A DNA stretch of 64,000 nucleotides, taken from contig CAKJVC010000242.1 in the NCBI GenBank assembly GCA_918026815.1, positions 98,362 to 162,361 on the forward strand, given 5' to 3'. The DNA is from Chalara sp. BL73 (taxonomy: Eukaryota > Ascomycota > Leotiomycetes > Helotiales). The position numbers were made by a program, and so were the translations under genes. Positions 46,377 through 56,761 of this stretch are shown piece after piece. The notes beneath the pieces are model-generated. The model was not told the origin of the DNA and made no database searches. It was given only the letters and a program-made list of their open reading frames with translations. Positions within the stretch are counted from its first letter, which is position 1. Every line of letters starts with the position of its first letter.

Positions 46377-49300
46377 GTATCGACATTTAGCTGATCGATT
46401 TCTAGATTTTTTTCTGCAGCTTTAGCTAGTAACGCTTTTAGCGTATTGTATCGCAGTACCGATGCGAACGTGTCGAAATAATCGATTTTATATATTTGCT
46501 CGTAGCTTTTTACTACAAAGCGTGCTTTGCGTTTTGCTAAATTACTTTTGTGATCGAATTTGTTTTTAAGTACTTATTTGCTTTTAATTACTTTTTTTCC
46601 GTTTGCAAAAAACTTTACTATTTTGTACGTGCTTGTACTTTTTAACGATTGTAGTTCTGAACGTATTGCTTTATGTTATGCAAAAGCGTTTTTTTGCAAA
46701 GCTTGTTCAACAGTAATAAGCTCGAATAAAGCGGCAAAAACACTTATTGTAGCACTTTTTTTTAGTTGTACAGGTTTCTTTTTTGTTACTAACTGTACAA
46801 TAGCGTTAAAAAACACAGTTTTGCGTAGTATTCTACTAGTTTTCGTGCTGTATAAAACTATACAGCTGCTAGTTGCCGTATCGCTAGCTATAGCGTTTGT
46901 TGTGCTCGACAAATTGCTTCTAAAGCGGCTTAACAAGCTTTTCTCGAAACTAATAGTAAAAAGAAAAGCCTGTTGCTTAGTTTGCTTTGTAGCTACTGTA
47001 GTATATAGAACTACTTTAGTATTTTTTAGTGTTGTACGGCTTGTAAGCTGCTTTTTAGCTGGTACACTGCTTTTTGCAAAAGCTTGTATTATAAAAAGCT
47101 TTTGCTTATTTTTTTGACTTATTGGCTTTTTTAGCTTAAAGAAAATACTTTTAGTAAACTTAATATTAGCCGATATTATTTCTTTTTTTGTATTTAAGTC
47201 AAAAAGCTTTTATAGCTTATTGCTTTTCATTTTTATAAATATGTAATTTTTTTGCTGCAGTTTAAAGTCGAAAGTTAATAATTGCACTTTATAAGTTGCT
47301 TTTAAATAAGCTTTGCAGCTATACACTTTCAGTGTTTGTAAATCAAGTTTTCGATTTTTGTACGCTTAATACAGGATTTTTGTTTCGTACTTTTCGTACA
47401 GTAACGCTGTAGTAAGTAGCTTGTTTATAAGCTATACAATATACTTTGCTGCGTAATTCCAAGTTTTGTAGTAGTGCTTTAAATAGTACGTTAAAAAACG
47501 TATTGTATTGCTTATTTTTTTTATTATTTTTTCTACTACGCTATTAAAAAAGTGTTTGTAAGCTGAAAAAAGCTTTAGCTGTATATTTAGGTCTTTACAG
47601 TGCTTTTGGAACATAGCACTAAATTCTTTTGCTTCGTTGTTACTTCGTACGTAAACAACTTTTTTTTTTGATTTTAATTGTATTTTTTTTAGCAATTGCT
47701 TAAATGCTGGTACAGTTTTATTAGTTGACTTGTTTTTTAGAAATGCTATTTAAATATAGCGTATAGCGTTGTTAACAACTAGAAAGTAATATTTGTATTC
47801 GCGGAAGTTTATAGTTTTGATTTTTAATATGTCGGCGTAGATTTTTCTGGCTTTAACTTATTGACAATTGTCAATAGTTTTGTTGAATAATTCTTTTATA
47901 CGACTTGCTAAACATTTTTTACACGCAGTTTTTTTTATTACGGGCGTGCTACGCTTTATATTCGGTATTTTTACGATACAAGTTTTAAGCTTTTTTATAT
48001 TTTTGTGATTAGCATAGCTTATACGGAAATGCTATAGCTTTTTTGTGCTAGTCAAAAGTTGAGCAGAGTTGAATTCATTTTCAGTAGTTAAAACGTTTTC
48101 AGCTGGCTGATTTATGTAATACAGCTTATTAATACACGTTTTTTTGAATACTACTTTTTTGTCGTGTTTTCCGTAAGCCGTAAAAGTGCGTTTTTTTAGC
48201 AGCACGAATATGCTTTTGTTGTTCAGCATAAAAAGTAATATTAGCTTGCTTTTTAGATCCGAAGTGTACTATACGTTCGTAAAGTGCATGATTCTATAAT
48301 TTAGCGTTTAAATATTAACTTGGCCGTAGTTTGTAGCTTTTGTTGCAAAGCTATTAGCGATTCGTACTAGCTTAAACGTTGCTCAGCGTTTGACTAATGC
48401 AAAATCGTTAATGCTATTGCAAAAGTGCTTTGTAGCACTAAAATCTATTATTTATTTTTTGCTTAAATTAGTAGCGTTAATTTAAAAATCATTTTTGTTA
48501 CTAATTTTAAGCTTAACAATATAAGCATAAGTGTGTTGTATTCTTTCTGCGTCGACTACTATATTTGCTTAGCTTTCAGTATTTTAATTCTTGTTTTAGT
48601 ATTGATTTTTGGCTTTTTTGTATGTTTTATATTTAGCTTGATAATAGCTTTTCTTTCTGCAAAATAAGCACTGATTTTTCTTTACTTTTCTAGCAAGTAG
48701 TTCAAATAATTCTTTTTCTTTACGGTTGTTGCGATCACCGCGATTACCGCGATTGCCGCGGCGGCTCTTTTTTCGGCCTCGATTTTCTTTGCTTTTGCTT
48801 CTACTTTTACTTCTTGTAGTTGCTCGTGCGAGCGCTGCTGTAGCTGTAGTTGTAGCTGTTGAAAGTAGTGCAAACAAAGCATTCTTGTATAATTCCAGCA
48901 AAGTCACAGTTTCGGCTAAGTCGCGTTTCGATTGTATTGCAAGTAGTTTAGCTTGTTGCTATGCCGAGTTTATCGGAAAAAATTAAAAAATTCTTGTTAC
49001 TAGCTGATTGTCGAAAATTTGATTTTCGGTGTTAGCTAGTTTAGTACAATAATTTTCTAGCTTATAAACGTAAATTCGAAGCTTTTTTGATTTAAAGTTT
49101 TATAACTTTTTATAGAATTGATTTAAAAAGTTTTCTTAATATACAAAGTCGAAAACACGATTTTTAGTTATTAGCTTTTTTTACATGCTACGAGAATTTC
49201 TAGCTGTAACAAAAAAGCTAATTCTATTTAAGTACGCTGTACTAACTAAACTGTTGATCAGTTGTATTGCTTTGAGTAAGCGTTGTTAATAATTTTGATA

Positions 49301-49527
49301 AGCGTTTCGACCGGGTGCTAGCTTCTTTTTTTTTTTATTGACTATATTCTATGCTTCGGCAACTATAAGAGCGGTTTTACACGTTTGCTTCCAAGTAAAA
49401 AACGTATTTTCTGTAAGAACGTGAATTTTGCTGTACTTAGAGTTGTAGAACTTAGCGTCGACAGAGAGGTTGGTAAAGGGTGCTTGCTGTGCGGAAGACA
49501 TGTTGGCGGTTGTGTAGTGCGCTGGCC

Positions 49528-49539
49528 GGGCTCATAACC
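49528..49539 (-). promoter_or_regulatory. Primer-binding site of outer Copia (half-tRNA-iMet type)
   Basis: Immediately next to the 5' LTR (no spacer), the minus strand reads GGTTATGAGCCC. This is exactly complementary to the anticodon-loop region of initiator tRNA-Met rather than to its 3' end. Drosophila copia is the known case of such priming by a cleaved half tRNA. Confidence 0.8.
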
Positions 49540-49686
49540 TGTCAGAAATAGGGTCTATTGCACAGGGAATCAATTAGAGGATCTGCGAAGGTATCACGGT
49601 GATGGTATTACAGGCTTGTTGGAGCGTTCAGTGATGATGATATTCTCTACAACGCTGAGCAGTAAATGAGGGGAAGACATGCTCTA

Positions 49687-49773
49687 ACGTACTTGATCAG
49701 TTAGCTGGCCATGTCATCATCCTGGCCACTATCCCTGCAACCACCACTTTTTTTCAATTTTGATTTGCAATTG
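49687..49773. repeat. Left terminal inverted repeat of the Fot1-like element
   Basis: 87 bp, exact inverted match to 51466-51552 as far as I can compare by eye. Confidence 0.93.
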
Positions 49774-49819
49774 TATCACAACTACTTAAAATATCAATTT
49801 GCGGATTGAAATAATTGAT

Positions 49820-51445
49820 TTATTGACGGTCAGGGCATGTACGAGCAGTGTGCTCTAGCGATTTACATATACTACACTTCGCTGGGGCACGTGTACGTGC
49901 TGGAGCAACGTTTTGATCAACTACCTGATTTACAACTTCAATATCAGCTGTAGCTTGATTCAACCTGTTTTGAACCTCTGAAACCCGTAAAACACTTCTT
50001 TTGCGTACGAATGATTTCTTTACAGCTCTTTTTTTTTTGACTCTTTCATTTGCGGCTCGTAATTGTCGATTCTCAGCCGCAAGAAGAGTAGCGTTGTGCA
50101 TGGCTAATTGGCACCTTTTGATAAGTTGATTTACGGCTTGAACTGTAGGACTTAGTGGGCTTTGTGTACGATATCGAATCGATTTTTGAACAAGGTCGGT
50201 TTGCAACTGTAATTCAGCAATATTGTGAAGTGTTTCAAAAACCCAGGCCGTAACAGGCTCCGTTGTAGGTAAAAGAATCGGCGTACGCAGTCGTACGTGT
50301 AACTGATTTAATACTTGATTTGAATCAAAAAGAACTAATCCAGTAGCTTTAAATCCACTTTGAACAGTAGTAACAGTAAAAGCTTCTTGTCGTACAGATT
50401 GATAAAGCCGTAAAAACTCGGTTTTATCAATATAGTTAATGCCGACTTGCATTTGCTGTTCTACAGCTTGTTCGTAAAAACGCTTTAATCCTGCAAAGCA
50501 ACTAACATCTAAAGGTTGAAGAAACTGTGAAGAATGCGCAGGCATACACAATGGAACAATGCAGTGTTCTTTGCAAAATCGATCAAATTGAGCTGTAATA
50601 TAACTTCCGTGGCCGTCAAGTATCAATAATCGATATGTGCTTGTCGTACGATTTCGTGTATGCACTTCGAAAATTTCTTGCAGCCAAGCAAGACCTAATT
50701 CGTCTGTAGTCTACCCGTTATTACTAACTCCAACTAACCAGGTTGTCGGCAGATTCTGATACTAGCTGTATTGATGCATTTGACTTTTCAATATAATCAG
50801 CGGAGGTAGTACAAAGCTTGTAGATTGAATCGACTTTATTACAGTAACCTATTCGCGATTTCCAGGCTGTACAGATACCGTACGAAAGTCTGTAGCTGTA
50901 ACTACTTTTGAGGTAGATATTACACTTATTTGAAATCCCGTTTCGTCGAAGTTATAAATATCATTCTCCGCAATTCCATATTTCTCAATTGTATTTCGTA
51001 CGAGTCGAAACCAGCCTTGAATTACTTTAGGATCTTCGCATTTTGCTCGCTGATAATCATACTTTCGATTGTACTTCGATTTGAGCTGTGGATGTCGATT
51101 TATAAACCGTGAAACCCAGCGTTGGCCTACAGTTAGCTGCGCAGACGCGTCGCGCGTTGCTCGATCCGCAAGCAATAGATTGGCCGCATCACGTACTAAT
51201 AGTTGCGTTAAAGGCATTCCACGCGTATCCATATCCAATATCCAATTAATAAGTGTCGTTTCCTCCGTTGAAGTAAGTTTGCGGTTGGCAGAAGGAATAC
51301 TAGACTTTGCGGGCACTCCTTTCAGTCGAAACGTCATTGTCGATCGTGGCGCGCCGTACGCAGACGCGGCGGCCCGTAAGCTTGAAAATCGGCCCAGTCG
51401 ATAGGCCTGAATGCCTAAAAGGATTCTCCCTTCTGTATTAGCCAT
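49820..51445 (-). pseudogene. Fot1/pogo-like DDE transposase, three stop codons
   Basis: One frame runs from ATG 51445 to TAA 49820, 541 codons, interrupted by TAG at 50851-50849, 50764-50762 and 50713-50711 (codons 199, 228, 245). Each stop stands where relatives have Trp, as in GNRE-W, so each is one G-to-A change. Order of parts: N-terminal CENP-B/psq-type helix-turn-helix (LRAAASAYGAPRSTM), second DNA-binding region (GQRWVSRFINRHPQLKSK), catalytic Asp residues in NFDETGF, LILDGHGSY and QPLDVSCF, and a C-terminal zinc knuckle CSICKSLEHTARTC. No frameshift is present. Inactive in this copy; an active relative would be needed to mobilise it. Confidence 0.92.
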
Positions 51446-51465
51446 TTGTAAGGTTGGATGTTGAG

Positions 51466-51552
51466 CAATTGCAAATCAAAATTGAAAAAAAGTGGTGGTT
51501 GCAGGGATAGTGGCCAGGATGATGACATGGCCAGCTAACTGATCAAGTACGT
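51466..51552. repeat. Right terminal inverted repeat of the Fot1-like element
   Basis: 87 bp, inverted copy of 49687-49773, ending ...AAGTACGT before the TA duplicate. Confidence 0.93.
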
Positions 51553-51590
51553 TAGCTCCTTGGCCTACTTACGTAAGCCGATTCCTGACA

Positions 51591-53353
51591 GTGGAGTATA
51601 ACTATGGGACGCGATCAATGAGGCATAAGGGTGCAGATTAGCTTGCAGATATGGAGGACCTACATAGTGGAACGCCTACGAGTTGTATCACCCCCCTACG
51701 GACCTTACGGCTTTATGTAAGTCACACTATACATGTCCTGCCTTTACGCTCTCCCCTTTATTGTCTTAGTTCCCAACGAACTCTCTGGTAGATAACATAC
51801 TGCTTGTAAGCCATCCTGATCGATTGATATGCACAACGATGAACAAGGAAAGCACGTCTGACTACTTAGGTCCGTACGACGACGGAGGTGACGATCCTTG
51901 CGTGGAGATAATCCTTGATAGGCAATGCAAGCTCTCCAAGCTACCCCGGAATGGCCAACATACCAACGTCCATTCGCTTTGGTCTATATCATGAAATAGG
52001 TCTGTAGGAGAGCTTGAGGCTCGAGTCTATGTGTTCGAAGACGTCCCTGATAAGGTACGTCGTTATTGGTTGAGGGGTATCGAGATATTGTCGATTTGAA
52101 TCGTGTTTAAGGTTGGCCGTGTGGGTGTTAAAAATTGGCATGGACACGGACAACATGTCACATGACACGGGCCGTGAGCCTCACAGCAATGCCATGCCAT
52201 TCCTTTCTCCGAGCCTTTTTCCCTAGCACAACACCAACGGGGTGATAAGTATGGGGAGAGGACGCAGAACGCCAAAGCCTAACAGAAATCTGACCACCGA
52301 GTACGGGACGGCGAGGCTCCGACAGGTAGAGACGAAAGTTGAATCGTCGCAGGGCTCAACAGAAGAAAGCAGAGTCTAATCGGAGCGATAGCAAGTCTGC
52401 CACAGACTAGGAGAAGCGCCATATGTCTGCTGCGGCGCCTAATACCAATCAGCAGTTTATCGGTAGATCCGCCTTGCCATTATGACTAATAACTGCTCCC
52501 TAGACGGCTCGGACATTGCATAGGGTTTGGTGATTGGGCTGCGTTATTGGCAGCCTCGCCAAAGGTAAACAACGAACCGCAGGAATCAGCTGTCTGTGTT
52601 TTAGTTAAGGTGTGCTTCCGAACAACCACCTAATTACATATATACACTGCCAGCATTTCATGAACTATTAGACGCTCGATTTAGTTAACTACAAAAGTAT
52701 GAGCCCACATGGCATGACTTCTTCAGAACAGAGTTTACCAAGTTTTTATATCAGAGCGGAAAGCTCCACTTCCCATCATCCTAACAGCAACGCAATCTTC
52801 AAAAAGCCATGAAAACACAGCGCGGAAGATAATCTCATATTATTCCGATTTCAAAGATTCAAGACAAGCCATCTCCTAAACCTCCGCTTTATGAAAGAAT
52901 AATTCTCGAGAATTGACCATGATACCTATTACGCTGGCCTTCGATTAGACTGTGAGTCGGATGAGAGAGACAGCTAGATCTACGTTACAGCAAAATGGAC
53001 CCAAATTCTCCCAAGCATGATCTGCTACCCTTGTTGGTAATATGGTTGCAGCAACGAAACCATCCTAATCTTTTATGGACACTTAGTGTTCGCCATTATT
53101 GTTAGTGATTGGGAGGAGCGAAAGGAAGTGGAGGTGCAGTCCAAGTGCCTTGTGAGCGTGGCTCAAATCCAATTCGGAAGCGTTGAAGGCGGAAAGCAGA
53201 TTTCGCTAGCGCCCGCAGCCCACACTCTTATAGTCGCCTGCAAAATTTGCCTGTAGGTATATTGGAGCGGACAATCAGGTGACCACCTCATACTCAACTA
53301 TCCTCATCTTGCTGAGTGAATATAGGTACGTCTTCCAGGGGCGGCGGACCTTC
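51591..53353. other. Intergenic, 1.8 kb, starting with the right GTGGA duplicate
   Basis: 51591-51595 (GTGGA) is the right target-site duplicate. The rest has normal base composition without a credible gene; the RIP mutations do not extend visibly into it. Confidence 0.6.
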
Positions 53354-56124
53354 TCAGAAGGCAAATTCGACAATCTTGCCAGAGATATCCGCAACATAGA
53401 GAAGGGTCTGGTCATTCTGGGTTACAAAGCGTAAGGACGTTGTTGAACCCGAGGAATTCTGTCGTTCGCAGAGTAGTCGTGTATACGAGTAGCTGCTAGA
53501 AGGGCATATACCACCGCCAGGGTCACCTGTTAGAGGCGTAATTATTAGGTCTCCTGATTGTGCCAGCATAGCTGCCAAGTTTCCCTTAGCTGAGACAGCT
53601 CCTGCGACCATTGCTGTAGAATGGCCAAGAAGCGAAAAGGGGCGCTCCAAAACTCCTGGTACTTCAGCTGGGAATGTCCCGACTGGACTGATAAAGGGCC
53701 ACTCTCCACCAGTTCGCTCACGTCCATGCAGTACTGTAGGTGCGTTGGTACAAAATGCATAAGTACGCTCCGACGGTACTCGAAACAATGAGACCGACTC
53801 AATCCCTCGAGCTGAGAATCCCTGGACAACACGTTAGCTCCTTATAATGCAACTAAGACATGAAAGGTTACCCCTTGATGTTTTTCCCTCTCCCTAAGTT
53901 TGAACGGCTCTTGCTTGAGACCTTCAACGGGCCAGATCAAAACATTATTCCCCTTTGCGGTGACACAGACCATTTGCTGGCCCGAGGCATCGAAGCCTAC
54001 GAATTTTGGTCCGTCCTCGACGAAGTATCTTGTCGTCCAATGATTGCATGTTCTTTCTTCATGACGGTATAACCGAAGTTCTGCGTCATTTTCTACGATC
54101 TGATAAATCTTCATGACACCAACTCCATCAGAATAGCCCCCAATCAAGACAGACGACTCATGCAAGGCTAGGCATGTGGGTCGGAAGTCTTTGATGTCTT
54201 CAAAAGTAAAACTTTCAGCTCTCGAAGATCCTTTATGTCTAAAGACCCACAACTGGTGCCTTTTGCTTGGGGCAGCCTTCTCGGTGTCTCGTTGGGAACT
54301 CCCAGAATCAGAACCACTATTTTCTCCTTCGACGGTCACCTTGACACCTCTTACAATGACCGCCAGAAATATATCATTTAATGCCGCTTGTGCATTCTCG
54401 AGCTTTTTTCTGAGCATACCATTTTTCTTGAAGATTAGTGTTTTGGAGAAAGAAACTTGGTCCAGAGAATAGATTACAAGGTCCTTCTCTCCTAAGAAGA
54501 ACACGTGGCGACAGCTAGGTGAGAGACCCACTGAGTAGTACTTCCTCCTAGAATTCCAAAATCGGTTGGGCCATAATCGACCCTTCTTCTGTGCTGGCCT
54601 CATGCTAGATGGAGCAGGTAAATCTTCCTCCCATTTTTCTGGATTCAGCAGTATCGCTGTGGAAACTGAATTCCGAGGAGTTTTGTGAGATCCATTTCCT
54701 AGGTCACCTATGACACTGTCAACGAGTTCTTGTTGCCAGTCCAAGTGTCGCTCTTCAGCGAAGCAAGACTTAATGACCACTACCTCCTCGCTAGCTATGT
54801 TAAGCCTTGGGCATTGGTCTTCCAATCGTGGACACGTCAACAGAAGAAATTCAATCTGATAGTTTGCTCGTTAGCATATATTCTACGAGGAATGCGAACA
54901 AGGGCAACACGTACGGCTTTCCATCGTAAACTACGGTCCCCGCTATTTTCGATAATTCGGACCATTCTCTGCTGGAATCGTTCCAATTGCTCGACACAGG
55001 ACTCCGGTACCATGCCAGGGAGCAACATCCGGGCCAGCTGAGTGCTGCAATCAAGAAGGCCATAAAGGAAATGGTACCCATTGAAGCTTGGAGCATTGCG
55101 ACCCACAGCAGCGCAAAAGTCCTTTATCAAGTATGCCGGAGACGATACTTCTTTCTCCATCTCGGTCTTGTTCAGCACCATCAAAATATGCTCGAGTACC
55201 CATAATGACAGCCTCTGCGGCGACTCAGAATCCACAGTTCCTTCTCGTCTCTCGATTACTTTTGTATGCAAACCGAGTGCAATCGTTCTTCTTGTGAGTC
55301 CTTGAAGCGCAAAGAGGTCCTTCGCGTATTTGTCGGGCCGTGCGCCAAGCTGCTGGAAGCTTTCATCAAGGCTGCGAATCGCATCGGGCACGCTGGTCGA
55401 GCCCACACCCTAATATCAATGGTTAGGGTATCGTTTGGTATCTGCGGAGAAAACTTACTGTTGTGGAGGCTACGGCAAGAAATACACCTGCTGAAATGGC
55501 ATTGATCACGGTTCTAAAGAGCGTGGCAGCAAGTGGCTCTGCGCGGATGAAGGTTTTGTTCGCATATTCGCTAATCGCCACTATCAAGAACGAGCTCTGG
55601 TACTCTCTAAATATCGCGCTTGTGAAGTCCCCGGATGGTGGTCGCTGATTCTGCACATCTCTATGTACGTTCTTCAATTGGTACCGTCGTTGGTCGTGAT
55701 GATCTGCTTGGACAGCCTTGGCTACTTGAGCCTGTTGCAGGACCAGTCCAGATAGGACCGCTCTAAGTTGGAGCTCGCGTTGATACGGCGTTTCGGGATT
55801 TATAGCACTAAACAGGCACTCCGAAAGTTCTTTCACGATGTTGCTAGTGGCTTCGATCTCCAATCCTCGGGATGGAGATCCATTTGGGTTTCTTCTTCTC
55901 TGAACACTTAGATGGAGTCCTTCGTGGTCCAGAACTTGTGCCAAGGACTCGAATGTTTCGTTGCGGAACTGTCTCTGGGTTATGGTATTCACAAGATCGA
56001 AAGCTATTTCACTTCTCTGCTTCAGTTTCTCCTGAGATCCATTTCTATTCTCTGCGCTTTCTTCAACTCCATAAATACTCATCCACCGCAGGTACCAGTC
56101 TCTTGACCTGACAAAAGTGCTCAT
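53354..56124 (-). CDS. Unrecognised 870-residue protein, propeller-like C-terminal half
   Basis: I do not recognise the family. Four exons, 56124-55459, 55409-54915, 54855-53872 and 53821-53354, join in frame. The introns are 49, 59 and 50 bp; the last two have CTAAC branch sites. The N-terminal 390 residues are helical (e.g. RSRDWYLRWMSIYG, FESLAQVLDHEGLHL). One stretch of about 25 residues (near 195-220) is hydrophobic but contains charges nearby. The C-terminal half has repeated beta-rich units such as RKYYSVGLSPSCRHVFFLG, KFVGFDASGQQMVCVTA and KGNLAAMLAQSGDLIIT, ending LLYVADISGKIVEFAF. These look like a WD-like or other beta-propeller. No stops or frameshifts, although it lies between the transposon block and decayed genes. 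Confidence 0.75.
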
Positions 56125-56761
56125 CGCTGGTCTGTGCTGAAGAGGGGTGCCATTTATGGCACCTTGATATCAAAATGGTGTTCTCTTGATCGTCTATGCT
56201 GTTGATTTATCTCGATTAATGAAACGTTTATGTAAAAATATCAAGCTCCTGCAAGAGAACAAGGACCTCCTAGAACCCAAGAGCCTTAGGACATACAGAT
56301 ATCAGAGATGGGCTCTATAATCGAGACACTGTGACTGAATCTAGTTGTTTCGCTTTTTCTATCCAAATTAATCACTTCCAAGCTTGTTGGGCGATGTTGT
56401 AGGCTGATTTCTAGCACAGCCTCGTGCTTGCAGCAGTATTTTTTATAAACCCCTCTGGCATCTTCCAGCAGTGGCTTTCTTTCACCATTCACGAGACATG
56501 TTTGGACGCTGTGTAACACTGCGTGGTCCCAACGCCTTATCAAGAGCCTACCCCTCCTTATGCATCAAGTCTCAGTATGCGTTGGCAGACCATAGGCTGA
56601 AATATCTCGTGTGTGCTATTTGCTGTCACGCTGCTGTGGCTTGCAGTTAGGCCCTGTTGAGGTATGTTGATTGTCTTAAAATACCATTCAGCCTCATCCA
56701 CCTTGATCTCCATTTACTTTCAATTATAGTTTTATACTGAGGTCACTATCACTTCTTGACC
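56125..56761. promoter_or_regulatory. Divergent promoter region
   Basis: 637 bp between the divergent propeller-like gene and the permease gene. No defined motif is claimed. Confidence 0.5.

Larger units (their letters stand above)
38850..49501 (-). pseudogene. Relic Gag-Pol of outer Copia
   Basis: Dead by RIP and split by the inner element. Gag starts at 49501 (MSSAQQAPFTNLSVDAKFYN) and soon hits TAG. A zinc-knuckle relic is at 48629-48670, with its His and last Cys changed to Tyr. Integrase-like sequence lies at 47432-47695 (VYVRSNNEAKEFSAMFQ, NSVVEKIIKK). Reverse transcriptase begins at about 46560, with KARFVVKSYEQIYKIDYFDTF recognisable, up to 46377 and resumes at 40239 (TAFLNLLLKKEIYIKIPE). 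Its FVDD catalytic motif is at 39984-39995 and SLYKLKQA at about 40110. RNase H (KHIDIR, QLTNALTKQL) lies at about 39010-39180. Confidence 0.85.
49687..51552 (-). mobile_element. Pogo/Fot1-like DNA transposon (Tc1/mariner superfamily)
   Basis: 1866 bp, flanked by TA target duplication (49685-49686 and 51553-51554). It has perfect 87-bp terminal inverted repeats starting ACGTACTTGATCAG at 49687-49773 and 51466-51552. It sits within the right LTR of the outer Copia at CTC-TA-GCTCC; the uninterrupted left LTR shows the empty site. It encodes one DDE transposase frame on the minus strand. Base composition is normal, so it is much less mutated than the Copia interiors. Confidence 0.95.
38556..51590 (-). 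mobile_element. Outer Ty1/Copia LTR retrotransposon, RIP-mutated, with nested insertions
   Basis: Copia element transcribed from the minus strand. It is bounded by 183-bp LTRs and flanked by GTGGA on both sides. Without the two insertions (40240-46376 and 49687-51552 with their duplications) it is about 5 kb, the normal Copia size. Internal order on the minus strand is primer site, gag (ATG at 49501), integrase, reverse transcriptase, RNase H. Integrase before reverse transcriptase marks Copia rather than Gypsy. The interior is extremely AT-rich with stops everywhere, while family blocks remain readable. The right end (49300-49540) is nearly unmutated. Confidence 0.93.
49540..51590 (-). repeat. 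Right (5') LTR of outer Copia, split by a DNA transposon
   Basis: LTR sequence at 49540-49686 and, after the inserted transposon, from 51553 to 51590 (ending CCTGACA). The GTGGA duplication follows. Without the insert and one TA it is 183 bp like the left copy. Confidence 0.92.

Noticed and set aside
46560..47117. 185-residue plus-strand frame with hydrophobic stretches in the AT-rich block
   Set aside because: Antisense of the Copia integrase/reverse-transcriptase relic; hydrophobicity comes from T-rich codons.
48726..48986. 86-residue plus-strand frame with a leucine run
   Set aside because: Antisense of the basic Gag region of the outer Copia.
38200..51600. Mitochondrial or CRISPR-like origin of the AT-rich block
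   Set aside because: LTR pairs, target duplications and Copia protein blocks explain it; no regularly spaced repeats or mitochondrial genes.
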